A stretch of DNA of 64,000 nt, taken from Trametopsis cervina. Its lineage: Eukaryota > Basidiomycota > Agaricomycetes > Polyporales > Irpicaceae. The stretch covers positions 1,399,035 through 1,463,034 of the forward strand of contig MU278348.1 of the NCBI GenBank assembly GCA_022385755.1. Direction: 5' to 3'. The notes under the pieces are model-generated. The model had not been told where the DNA came from. It was given only the letters and a program-made list of their open reading frames with translations, and did not search any database. This document shows, one piece after another, positions 1 through 10,858 of this stretch (the stretch's first letter is position 1; each line of letters opens with the position of its first letter). A program made the translations under genes and the position numbers.

Positions 1-2075
1 AAGCAGCCTTGACAGCCTCAAGACGCGCCGAGCCCGCGCTGGTGAACGCAGTCTCAGTCGCATACGTTCCGTCTGCCAAAACTCGAGGTTTAGCAGCCTC
101 AGTCTTGACCTCATCCTTCTTTTCCTCTTCGTCGCCTCCTGCATCATCGAGCAGTCGCTGCTCAGAAGCAAGAATTGGCAACTCCCCGAGAACCTTGCGC
201 AGTTCTTGGAACGTCTGTTGGACTTCTGGAGTGGTCTCTGCATACTCTCCCAATATCCAGAGTACACCACGGTAGACCTTCCCAGACTTGATCTCGCCAA
301 GGGTTTGTATCAGCTTCTCGCAAATGGTGGTACGAAGGGCGGGGAACTTCTCGACAACCTCGCTACGAGTAAATGTGTGAGTAATAAATGAAGTGAGTAG
401 TAAGAAAAGATCCTTACCGGACAAAGGCAACGACATCTAAAGCAGAAGGGTTGTTTGAGTCGCCCAAGAAGTCCATGAGTGCATGGACTACAGTAGCAGC
501 AACCTCCGAGAAGCGGACAGCACAGACGTGAATCGACTGTATCAGTAGCTGTCTGTATTCCGGGGCCTAATATAAATATATGCATGTCAATGAACACTTC
601 AAAATCAAACGCGCGGTTTCTGCGTACCTTTTCGAAATCCTGCTCCTGGGTCTTCTGAAGCTGCTTCTTAAGGAATAGAACGACTTCCTCGACGCTGCGA
701 CTGGATACCAGACTCAGAACAATGCCGATAGCCTTTCGACGAACTTCAAGGTCAGTGCTAAAAGTAACTCAGTTTCCACCTAAGGATCCGAGTTCAACTG
801 AAATCTACCTGGTGAGAATTTGCAGAATATCCATGATCAAGCTGTCCAGAACGTGACCATGCCGGGAGCGAAGCGCATCAAGACGGTCAAGTACAATTAA
901 TTTCGCGTTGTTATCCGATTCCTTCACCACCAAATTGATATAACAAGACGCGGCAGCTGCGTTCAATATTCACTTCAGGGCCTCCCGTTGATCAAGTCAC
1001 CAACCACGTACCTTTGACAGCCGCAGGATTCTGTGTCAACGAAGTGAGAGTGGTCGCCGCTTCGTACTTGACAGCATTCGACGTCGCATTTAGTAGCTCG
1101 GAGATGAGGAGAATATAACGCGCCTACGAGCCGGGTAAATACATGCAGAGTGGTGAAGTGGGCGGGGCAGTGGGACATACCCGATGCGTTGTATCCGTCT
1201 TGCAGTCCAATCTGATGACTTCAATGATGCTCATCTGTAGTAGCTCATCCATGCTCGGGATTTGGTCAAACACCTGAAGGATGTATTCGATCGCCTTCGG
1301 CATAGCGCAGTTCGCCAAGAAGACGAACGCGTTCCGCTTGCATGTCGCGTCCGATTCAGCAGCCAAGAATGTTTGGATGAGCTCCGGAGCGTCAGGGATT
1401 AGGTTCTCAAATTGAGAGTATATAGAGTAGACGGCGAAGACCGCATTCTTGCGGACGTATGAGTGTCGGTGTTCGAGACAAGAGCGGCATATGGGGATGA
1501 GGGGCTCAAGAAGTTCAGCCTCCCGGGAGATCTTCTGCAAGAATCGTAGCGTCGCGCCTCGTATATATTCGTTCGGATGTTGCTGGAAGAACGCCGCACA
1601 GAAGTCTGAGAACGGGGACTTCAACACTTCAGCATACATCACTCACCAAGTCGTTACGGATGGCATTGCTTGGACATGTTTAGCTCCCCATCACGATGTA
1701 TGTATGCATGACTTACACAACTAGAATCATCTCCTGCTTCAACTTTCCGTTCTCGTCGTATTTCGGGCATACCTCCCAATAGAAGTGCAGGAGCTTCTTC
1801 AGCTGCTTGTTTTTGGAGGGCATAACATATTGGATGACCGGCATAAGTAATGCGGGCTATATCCATTAGACATTATGAATCAGTCCTCCTTGAACATGTA
1901 GCTTGCTTAATACCTGGTGGTTGCCATTGATAGTAGATATTATGATCTTGCGCAACGTGTCCAGCTTCACTTCATCCGAGCCCTTTTGCAAAGCCGAGCG
2001 GAGATCTGAGGTGGAGGGAGACTCAGCGCCGTCGTCGTTTACGACCGTGTAGCATGATGGTTCCGTCGAGGACAT
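1..2075 (-). CDS. SEC26: Coatomer subunit beta (beta-COP), N-terminal part, cut by window edge
   Basis: Beta-COP is a subunit of the COPI coat, which shapes retrograde Golgi-to-ER vesicles on the cytosolic face of the Golgi. The ATG at 2075 opens a peptide starting [12 protein letters not shown], followed by the conserved stretch on regulation of the HEAT-like solenoid ([14 protein letters not shown] segment, here [16 protein letters not shown]). A later exon at about 1190-1640 carries [15 protein letters not shown], then [15 protein letters not shown] and [12 protein letters not shown], the classical adaptin_N repeats of beta-COP. Further short exons continue leftwards on the minus strand to position 1, so only roughly the first third to half of the protein (family length about 950 residues) is present. 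Introns are short and typical. The next gene, at 2548-3440, lies upstream in the same orientation. Family assignment is firm; exact exon borders left of about 1100 were not worked out. Confidence 0.93.
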
Positions 2076-2547
2076 AGTGTTGAATAAGACGCGACGGAAG
2101 GTGAGACGGCGGAGAGGTCGTGCGTGGTTTCTGGGTACTGCATCACATAGCGTCGCGCTTCCACGATTTGATACTTACAGCCACGTGGGAGTACATAGAC
2201 GCGTGACACAAGACATGTAAATGAGCCTTTCAAAGTGTATTCTCACAACAGTTGAGATTACTGAATCAACAACCTCCGATATAGTAGCACTGCAGCAGGA
2301 TAGGGACTGTTCCGAGTTCTCGATATGTTCCGCAGGGAAACACACCTCTACCCTTCTTCTACAGCGGCATCCACATGATCACCGAAGTAATACGCACAGA
2401 ATAGCGAAGGGAGGGGCTGACGAGACATTCATCTCTCATATTCGTAACGTGTTAGCGCAACCGCTGAGAGTTTAGAGGGCAAAGCTCTGGTGCAGTATTG
2501 CAAACAAAGCTTGCCGTCCTCCTCAGAGTCCCGAGCTACCCTGAGAC

Positions 2548-3440
2548 CTACACAGGTATCCCAAGGGTTTGCCTCTGTCACAAAAGATGAGAGCTGAAAT
2601 CCAGGAAGGCAGAACGTTTCACGCACCAATTGTATGAGATTGCTTCTCTCCTGCGGCGGTTGTCTGTATATTTCTTCGGGTGTCATAGCCACGACCTTCA
2701 TGAGCAATGCCTAGGGAAAGGCGACATTAGCTTTTTTTTTTTTTTTGCCTAGCACCTATCAACAATAAACGTCTCTTACCTTCTGTTCCTCTGGGATGTT
2801 CGCAAATGCAGGCGGGAGCTGGTACACAGGAGGCGCAGGCACTGGTGGTGCACCATAACCCGCAGGTGGCATGCTGCCCGGTCCATAACCTTGATGTCCC
2901 GGAGGTGGTGTCTGTTGATATGATGGCCCAGGCTGACCATAGTAAGGAGGAGGTGGAGGTGCTGACGGCGTATGATGGCGTGCATACGGGACTGGTGGTG
3001 GCGGAGGAACACCGCGCCCATAGGGGATAGCGTTACTGGGAGGTCGCATAGGAGGGGCCTGAGGCACAGGTACTGGATGAGGAGCAAGTGCAGGTGCAGC
3101 GAGCGGTGGGCCTGGAGCACTCGAACTTGAAGCAGCCGCTATACTGGCAGTAAAGTCGGCTACGGTTTTCTGCATGCAAGGCATCTCAGTGAAAAGTAGC
3201 GAAAGCAGATGGGGCACCAACCTGGATAACGTCCACTTTGACTGCATTAATATTGACCATGACTGCCATGAGTGCGTAAGCTATCTGTGGCTGATTATTG
3301 AGTATCGCACGCGCCGATTCCGGAGTTGTTTTCTGTACAATCCATGTTAGCGGCTTTCGGAGCATTTCTACGTTCTACACACTCGCAATGTTGACATCAG
3401 CTCCAAAAGCTGTTCTTCTTGTACAGCTGGATTAGACATT
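2548..3440 (-). CDS. CstF-64-like 3'-end processing protein lacking an RRM (hinge plus C-terminal domain; Pti1-like)
   Basis: The ATG at 3440 starts MSNPAVQEEQLLELM, running straight into a CSTF2-type hinge domain (KTTPESARAILNNQPQIAYA, then ALMAVMVNINAVKVDVIQ). A proline-rich linker of about 100 residues follows (runs such as APPPPPYYG), and the protein ends with the CSTF_C helical domain (PEEQK joined to ALLMKVVAMTPEEIYR, QPPQERSNLIQLRQTLGIPV). I placed the last intron at a GTGCGT donor and a GTGACAG acceptor, because reading through gives an unrelated tail while splicing restores the usual RxTLGIP ending with a stop at 2548-2550. In the family the hinge binds CstF-77/Rna14 and the C-terminal domain binds Pcf11. 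Most CstF-64/Rna15 proteins begin with an RRM; none is encoded here, and Med11 starts only about 165 bp upstream in the opposite direction. Yeast Pti1 is a known relative without an RRM. The intron near 2710-2775 holds a 15-nt T run. Confidence 0.75.
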
Positions 3441-3504
3441 GTATCGTGTGCCTGCGATAATGACGGTGATGGTAGTAGGATGTAGGAGGTGAGGACTAAG
3501 TTCT

Positions 3505-3510
3505 CACGTG
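3505..3510. promoter_or_regulatory. CACGTG E-box in a divergent promoter
   Basis: A perfect palindromic CACGTG lies in the roughly 165 bp between the start codons of the CstF-64-like gene (minus) and Med11 (plus). CACGTG is the classical core site of bHLH factors. Function is inferred only from position. Confidence 0.35.
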
Positions 3511-3606
3511 AACGTGCAGGTGGCCGTACCAGTGGCGCGTATTGTTACATACCTACGTCCGTGTTCTCATACCACCACAGGGTATAGAGCCAAACTTATC
3601 CAGCCC

Positions 3607-4263
3607 ATGTCTTCAGAACAGTCTACCCAACCCGAATCCAATACCGGCATTGACCCCATATGGACTTCAAGTCGCACTGCGAGACAGATATTTGTACTCG
3701 GAGAGGTTGAAAAGGTGCTCGCCGTCGAATGTCGGACTCCTGAGCCACCTTTTGATACTCGATTTAGGATATTAGTGCTTTGCTCTCAGTTGCTGCCTCG
3801 TCAATAGCGCACTTAACATTGCCTCAAACCGACGGCCCCGAGGATAGTTTACCGCAGGGCGGAGAGCGATCAGAGCAGTTTGTGATAGAAGCGGGCAAGT
3901 ACTTTGAATACGTGAATGTGCGTACATCTCGTCTGCAACATGTCCAAAGGTCTCACACGTGCAATCTAAACTCAGGAGATCCAAATGTCTATCCGTTCGT
4001 CTCTCGCACACATCCGCAACTCACGCATAGCACCCTCGGCCATCAACGCACCTCCCCCTGGTTTTATACCCCCAGCCCTTGGCGTGAGCCTACCCTCCTC
4101 TTCTGCCGAGACTTCATCTGCACTGGGCACTGGGGGCCACGGTCTACAAGAGGAACGCCTAGAGAGGGACGCGTGGGTGGGGATTCTCAATGCTCTCACC
4201 CGGCTGAAGGAAGCGAAAGAAAGGGAGCGCGAACAACAGGAGGAGATTGAAGACATGCTTTGA
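3607..4263 (+). CDS. MED11: Mediator complex subunit 11 (probable)
   Basis: Three exons were joined: 3607 to about 3730, about 3790-3917 and 3976-4263. The product starts MSSEQSTQPESNTG, then ARQIFVLGEVEKVL, matching the Med11 pattern in which an N-terminal helix reads as a regular 'x-LxxVExxI' repeat. It continues AASSIAHLTLP, GKYFEYVN spliced to EIQMSIRSSLAHIRNSRI, and a C-terminal helix rich in Glu, Arg and Lys (RLKEAKEREREQQEE). Med11 is a small Mediator head subunit (Med11-Med22 heterodimer) required for pre-initiation complex assembly in the nucleus. The second intron (3918-3975, GTGCGT to CTCAG) is well supported; the first donor is weak, with the most consistent choice at 3731. The assignment rests on helix pattern and length (about 180 residues), so it is less certain than for the enzymes. 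Confidence 0.6.
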
Positions 4264-4351
4264 ATTGCAGTGGTTCAAGGTATCAATAATCCTCTCGGAA
4301 TATACAGGTATAGTACAGCGAACATCACCCCCCAACGACCACACTTTATGT

Positions 4352-4880
4352 CTAAACACTGACTTCCTCCAGGACTTCCTCTGCTTTCAAGACCTCCTCG
4401 TTCTTAGCAATGTCAGGATTTTTCTCTGCAGATACCTGTTGCAGACGAGCAAGATCTGTCAATTCAGAAATCCGACAAAGATAACTGGCCCACGCACCAA
4501 TAGTTGGCGGAGATCCTGCACGGCGGTTCCCAACCTCTTGGTCGAGTCCTGGATCATCTTTCCTGACTCCTCTAGCATCTTCCGCTGTTGGATGAACAAA
4601 ATCAGACGGGCATGAACGCGTCATAGCACAACACCGTTGCTCACCGCGTTCTTAATATCCCACTCCTCAGCGCCATTTGCAATGAATTTATCTAGCTTAA
4701 TCTTTTGTTGCTCCTCTTCGACCACATATGATTTGTGTTCCTTGAACAAGCTATCCATAACGACGCGATCATGCGAAGGGTTGTCAGCAATGAAATGAAA
4801 CGATTTGAACGCCCCGCTCACCGCTTGGTTGAGCCACTCTTGATCTTGATCTGTCTTATGAGGGTTGCAGAATCGCTCAT
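4352..4880 (-). CDS. TBCA: Tubulin-folding cofactor A (tubulin-specific chaperone A)
   Basis: Cofactor A (Rbl2 in yeast) captures beta-tubulin released from the CCT chaperonin, in the cytosol. The ATG at 4880 gives MSDSATLIRQIKIKSGSTKR, the characteristic 'RQIKIKSG' opening of the family. An intron of about 56 nt (GTGAGC to GGATAG) joins this to LFKEHKSYVVEEEQQK, then IKLDKFIANGAEEWDIKNA, QRKMLEESGKMIQDSTKR and a last exon AEKNPDIAKNEEVLKAEEVL ending in EEVSV. The whole protein is a three-helix bundle of about 110-115 residues with an acidic C-terminal helix, the usual size and shape. Skipping the introns would give a spurious longer N-terminus, so the start was chosen from the conserved opening. 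It converges tail to tail with Med11 at under 100 bp. Confidence 0.9.
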
Positions 4881-6968
4881 CGTAGAACAATGGATGTGGT
4901 GGGACAGTTAAAATTTGGTGGAGACGTTGGGTGTTTTGTCGAGATTCAAGAAAACGTGAATTCTTCGGTTCCGGTTACGCGACTACTTACAGACATTCAA
5001 AAGTTGACTCCGACGATGTAACCACAACAGATCACAATCGATGACATACTGGAATCAACTAGACGTTCGCTGGACACTCCATGGAACGCCTTGCAACTGT
5101 CATCCGTACTGTATGCGCTATGTCATCGCGGCCAATACTTAACGCTGCCGGATAAGAGGCCAATCTCAGTCAACATAAGTACCAAAACGATGAGATTCTT
5201 GCCTCATAGCTGAGGAAACCGACCAAAGTCACACAAAATCGATTCTAACATACATATCATGTCATTGCGAGTTCGTCCAAACAGCCAATACAACGGGTAC
5301 TACTTGAGAGTCCACATCGCGTAGGGAAGAAGGAACGATACAAGGATGACGGCGGATGAGTGTGGACCAGCTCCAGAGCGAGCCGAACATGCTATGCATT
5401 GCGTGCGTGAGTCATGAGATAGGATGAGATACTATGTGCTACAACAACCAAGAAAGATATGCATTCGGAACGGGGGTGACAAGACGACCTAGGAATTACA
5501 GCAGCGGTAGTCGCAGGGAATGTGACAATCCAGGGCACGAGCGGGCGCGAAGGGGGGAATGCAACGGATATCGTCAACAAGCGATTACAGACGATATCAA
5601 CGGCGGTCGGACTACCACGCGTACGGAAAGCACTACGACCCGCAAGCGGGCCTGGCTTTGCTGACGCTCACCATAGCCTACAACTGACACAACCACACAA
5701 CAGAACCCAGCCCACAACAGCTAAGAGCCCCAATGCACGCTCAACACAGACACGAAGGGCCGCGCAACTAGCACGCAGCAACCAACGCCGCGGAGGCACA
5801 GAGGAACACAAAGCGGAGCGAGGCAGAGAGCGTCAGTGGAAGGTAAGGAGACAGCGGTGGGCAGTATGCGACGCGACGGACACGATGAATCGAGCTTGAG
5901 AAGAGACGAGAGTGCAAATGCGCGGCTACGAGTGCCGGTCTTCCGTGGCTGGTGCTGCCATGAGTGGCTAGCCTGATCGAAGCGTCGCGAGGCGGGAAAG
6001 AGATGGATGCCTCGCGGGACTTGTCAAAGTGTACCTATGCTGGCGTGGACAGCGCTAGGGCTGCAGCTGGCAAGCGGAGGCGGTGATCAAGCGCCTGAGT
6101 TGCGCGCGAGAAGAACGGGCTCCGGCAGGAGGTACGGGCTGCTCAAGCAGCATGTGAGCGTGCCAGATCTTGAGGGGGTTCGGATCGCCATTTCATCGAG
6201 GTGATGTTGTCAATTGCGGGGGAACAGTCTTGAGCAAGGACGGACAGACTAGGGGCCAGTCGCCAGTGTGTCGGCGAACGTCTTGTATCGCAGCGAGGCA
6301 CGGAACCACAATGAAGTGGTCGTACGCCTCAAGCTGCAGACGTGAGATGGCGGGACTTGGGTAGCGGCGGAGGGACGGAAGGGACATGGACAAGAAGTAC
6401 AAGAATGTTCCAACGGAAGGGCGAGACACCAACATGATGCCTCAAGCGCAACTTCAGTGGTCTTGTGTCTATGCCAGTCAACATCCGGCTCGGCCTAAAA
6501 CCTCTGGGGGCCATCTGCGTGGGGGACCTGTGTGTCGCGGTTGCTCAACTTGCGTGGCTCGGCCACGAACGGTTCGGAGATGCAAGACGGGGGCGATGCT
6601 AGCGTCGCAGGCGACGCGGGTAGATCGGCTCGGCTCGACACGGCGAGCGAGGAAGGAAATAGAGGATCTACAAGACTAAATGAAAATGAAGCAGCGGGAT
6701 GTATGAAGGGGGGAATGTGGCGGGAGGATAGCAGTGCGTGCGTAGGAAGATGCGTATAAAGAAATAAAGATGTATATATGGCAAGGTGGGGAATGGGGAG
6801 TATTGCGGTAATTATTGTCCATTGTATGCGTGTCTGACCTGAGAGCCCGGCAGGTTCATTGAATATTCCAGTCATATCATTGTCGTGAATCCAGCGTGAA
6901 AGAGAGATTTTGCGTGGCGTATCCCGTCAAGCGCAGGCCTTAGCAGGGACCGATCACCGGGAGGGCAA
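4881..6968. other. Intergenic stretch of about 2.1 kb without a supported gene
   Basis: Between the start of TBCA and the stop of the first bHLH gene no reading frame shows conserved residues or a chain of exons with splice sites. Plus-strand ORFs at 5522-5899 and 6386-6679 and a minus-strand ORF at 6495-6875 are low-complexity (Arg/Thr or Ser/Pro rich) and look like chance. The right part presumably holds the 3' UTR of the bHLH gene. No tRNA or repeat was recognised. Confidence 0.5.
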
Positions 6969-7975
6969 TCAGTACGAAGAAGAAGGCGCTTGTTGCGCGG
7001 CGGCGACGGCGGAGGCTGCAGCTGCATGACGCTGCTCAGCGGTGCCAAGCATGAGAGCCTCGTTGACGCTACAAGAACACGTGAGAAAAACAATCCAAAC
7101 AAATGGTAGTATCCACCTACTGCCTCAGACGGTTTGTCTCGGCCTCTGCCTGTGCCAGCCTTGTCTGCAACTGTTGTTGTGTCATCTCGAGATACCTAAT
7201 GTGCGTGGTCGCCCTGTCCAACAATGAAACTTTGCTCGACTTCTGATTCGAGACGGGGAGGGCGTCCTTGAGCCGGCGGTAGCCGTCACGAAGCTCGTCG
7301 CGACGTCTCTGCTCAGACTCAATGCGCTGGCGTCGAATCTCCTCGCGGCGCGCGTCATTGCTGAGCGCGGAGGAGGCAGGGTTGAAGTCCTCATCGTTGT
7401 CGCTGTCGAAGTCATCGGATCCCTTCGACCGCTTCTTGACCTGACGAGCCGACGCCCGAGGGACACCGGCGAGAGGGTTGTAGCGATGGGATCGAGGGAC
7501 GGCAGCAAGGGAACCGGAGGGCACGGGAGGAGACGTGGCACCGCTACCACGGCGGCTGCGCGAGGAGGCCATGCTGTCCGAGCTAAGCTCTCCGGTGCTC
7601 AGGTTAGAGAGAGCGCCTGGATAGATTGAGCCAGTGCCGGTCGGTGTGTATGGGCGCGCAGGAGAGCCGGTGCCGTACGCGGTGCTGCTTGGGCCATAGG
7701 TGTACTCAGACATCCCATTGGGAAGGTTGAGAGAGTTGAAGTCACCCATGCGGGGCGAGCCAGTGGTCGGCACTGCAGATAGAATTTCAGACGATGTACA
7801 AATAGGGACAAAGATGATTTTACTTACAGCCCATTGCGACACCGAACGGTGATTGCGGGTACTGGAGGTAATCCAGGCTGGTTGAGAGCGAGTCAAAATA
7901 GCCCGGGTTGTGAGCATCCAGGCCGAAATCAGACTTGGAGTGGTCCAGTACGTGCTCCATTGAGGCGGTCTCCAT
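6969..7975 (-). CDS. bHLH transcription factor, paralogue 1
   Basis: Three exons: 7975-7828, 7772-7121 and 7068-6969. The start METASMEHVLDHSK is followed by a Ser/Pro/Thr/Gly-rich, presumably disordered region, a basic patch (RQVKKRSKGSDDFD) and acidic DSDNDEDFN. A bHLH domain follows: basic region RRQRIESEQRRRDELRDGY, helix 1 RLKDALP, loop VSNQKSSKVS and helix 2 LLDRATTHIRYLEMTQQQLQ, which continues into a leucine/glutamine coiled coil (TRLAQAEAETNRLR). The Glu and Arg of the basic region that usually contact CANNTG sites are present; by my eye alignment the usual His of Max/Myc-type proteins is Arg. The last exon adds HVNEALMLGTAEQRHAAAA and a short Ala-rich tail. Nuclear DNA-binding homo- or heterodimer is the family role; targets are unknown. 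It has a close relative at 16089-17199. Confidence 0.9.
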
Positions 7976-10858
7976 TGTTGGTAATGAGATGAGGGTTGCG
8001 AGACGAGAGGGCTATGAGGGTGGCGGAGGGCTGCGGGCAAATATCACAGATATGCTGGCGTGTGGTCGTTGGTGAGGATATTGAACTGGAAGGGCCGGCG
8101 TAGCTGAAAGATATTTAAGAAGGGCAAGACAAGAGTAATGTAGATTAGCGGAGGTGAACGTTGCCAAGGCAGATCGCACTTACAAAAGTCAAAGCGACGA
8201 CAAGGAAAAATAAGGTCGTCTGAATACAATGGGACAATAAGTGTTGCCCGGGGAGAAGGGGCGGGACTGGGCGGAAGTCGGGAGCAGGAGAAGGGAAGGG
8301 GTTGGGGGATTAGAAGGACAAAATGAGACGGGCTATATACGCACAACCACACGGCGAAACATACGCGCCACCCTTGCATATTATGTCAGGATCTGGTCCC
8401 AATTATGTACTTTGGGCCACAAAGTGGCCTAAACAGGAAATAAGATCACCGCCAATCCGGCATGCTAGTCTCTCTCCGGCTGGGTTCATTGATGCGAAGA
8501 TGCCCTCGCCTGCCTCGTGTCTTTGTTCCAAACCAGCTCGACCACGCTCTCCTGCCTCTCCTCCACAAATCTCGGGTATGCTCGCTGAGGCACCCGACTG
8601 GTAGCTGCACTAGCCCACCCTGGCCGCCGTGACTCACAGCAAAAATGAGCCGTAAAATGCCGCAAGGGAGGGAGGGAGACCCTGTTCAGACCCGTAGCTC
8701 ATCCCGGAGGACATGCGCAGTGTCCTCCGCAAATCTTCGCACTTGTCTTGCCTAGGATCCGGCACTCGGTCTAATCACAGAAGGCACATTCAGCGCCAGT
8801 TTCCTAGCTTACCTCCATCCGAGAGCGTCTCTCTGATCCTGTATTCTCACCGCACCAGGCTTGTGACCCCTCCGCCCGTCCAGTTGGTAGCTTGACGCCT
8901 TCCTGTGCCGACAACACGTTCCCTGTGTCCCACAGCCCAGCCAGCGTGGCGCGACTCGTAGAGCGCACACACGGAGCTCGAGCCCGCGTCCGACCGTCGT
9001 ACTTGCTCAGCGACTCTGGAAATCGTCTATCCAGGCAACCAGAAACGTTTTTCCGAAATTAAGCTCGAATTTTCCTCAGGATGTCCGCTGTTTCCATTGC
9101 CGAGTGGCCCCTTTGCTCTGCAGTCCGCACATATGGGTAGATCTGCACCCTGCACATGGAATAGCCAGGTCTCCCTTCTCCCGAGAGCTTGCTGCACATT
9201 CCGTGCACACGCAAATGAAATCTCAAGGCCCATCCGTACTTTCCAGAATTGCTTCCGCCCCAAAGTCTCCGTCCCGTCCTCGCTCGCATCACTGCCTCAA
9301 GGCCGGTCGACGCCAGCGGTTTTAGATTTACTTCCGCCAAGCACCGTGTCTCTAGGTAATCATGGAATAACCGAATTAGCACACATCAACCTGACCCTGC
9401 ACAAGAATACTTCCGCGAAGGTGAGTGTAACGTAATTTTCGGTGAATTCGTGCACGGGCCACTCCCTCTATGTCCTTCGGTAGGTCCCTTACACAAGCGA
9501 TGGAGAGGAGTTGACCATCGATGCAAGTCTCTAGCTTATCTTCGATCGCGATCAGTCCCAAGCTCTGGTCCGGCTACCCGAGTCGTCTGGATCAGCCAGC
9601 GCTGCCTGTAATGAATGCTCGAGCACAGCCATTCGTCACAAACAACACCCTTCGCCCGGACGAGCATACCAAATGCAGTATCGCCACGCTCCGCGGAGTC
9701 TCGAAATTCCAACGTCCAAAGCCCGCACCGCTATCCCATCCCTGGGGACTCATCCTGAACCCACCCGGTCATCTGCCAGAAAGCTAAACCAAATACTACG
9801 AGGCTGGCGGGTAGCCCGACTGCCGTCCTGTGCTCTATGTGCATCTGTTTGACCTTTCTCCTGCTCCCGCGCAGTTCAGGCGGTTCCTCAGAGTCTAGAT
9901 GACCCATCTCATAGCGCCTCACATCCCCGTTCGAAGCGCAGGAACTGTAAATGGCAAAGCCCGTGTACCGCTCCAAGGGACCACATCAATATCACCGTCT
10001 GACTGCGCTCTTGCAACGAGGCATTCATATCGCCCTCAGCCCGACGTTTGGACCAATTCTCCCCCAGCGCGTGCTTTGCTTTCGCTCCCTTCTGGCAAAG
10101 CTAGAGACCCCACGTATATTAAATGACAAATCCCTACTCGGTCTTTCCACTGCTCCCTGTGTTCCTCTGTTTGCCATTCACAGAGAGTTCATTTCCCTAC
10201 CCTGGGTCCTCTTGCTCCGATCAGTCATTCCGTGAAGTTCCCTAAGGATGCGCCGTAAGATGGAACTTACTGTCCCCGCTCTACGTTCATCGTCATCGTT
10301 GGCGCGGAAGAGAAGCTCTTCATCACAGCTCTTTTTGTTCCCTTCTTCTCCGTAATCATCCATATTTGTTCCCCGGGCAGTTGCCGGCATCCTTAACCTC
10401 TTGTCTCAAATCCGGGTTTTTGCTTCTTGTTAACTCTGGCATATCTCCGCGGCGTATGGCATGCAATACAAAAACCATCCATTCTGTGATAGCTATGAAT
10501 TGCTCTTATTATCTTGCCGTTGTTGTTTGGTGGCGACATAGCGCAGAAAACACAACTGAAACGCTGAGTATGACACATGGACAGGCGGCAGGGTTTGCGA
10601 ATACACAAGCACAAATTTGATTGGCGAGATACACAATCAGTATCGTAAGATGATAACGATAAGTTAGTAGACAGTCATGAGGAGTCGTTAAAAGACAGTG
10701 GGTCGTAAAGTCGTAAAAGGTCGTGAACGTGAGAGAGGTCGTGAGCATGAGCAGTCAGCTGAGAGAGGAAACGGAGCAGAGACTAAGACTGAACAGCAAG
10801 GGAAACAGAGGGGGGAGAACAGAAAGCGCTATATCGGCGGGAGAAGCGGGGGGCGTGC
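7976..10858. other. Long intergenic stretch of about 2.9 kb, upstream of bHLH 1
   Basis: No convincing gene. The first 400 bases or so are pyrimidine-rich on the minus strand, as expected for promoter and 5' UTR of the bHLH gene; its true transcription start and any leader introns cannot be fixed. ORFs at 8044-8379 (minus) and 9059-9435 (both strands) overlap each other and lack family features. The right end should contain the 3' UTR of the tetraspan gene. Confidence 0.5.

Noticed and set aside
2732..2746. 15-nt T run
   Set aside because: Lies in an intron of the CstF-64-like gene; simple homopolymer, not a terminator or poly(A) scar with target duplication that I can see.
5522..5899. 125-codon plus-strand ORF in the first gap
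   Set aside because: Arg/Thr/Gln-rich, starts at a non-conserved position, no motif, no splice partners.
6495..6875. 126-codon minus-strand ORF downstream of bHLH 1
   Set aside because: Ser/Pro/Leu-rich, most likely translation of the 3' UTR.
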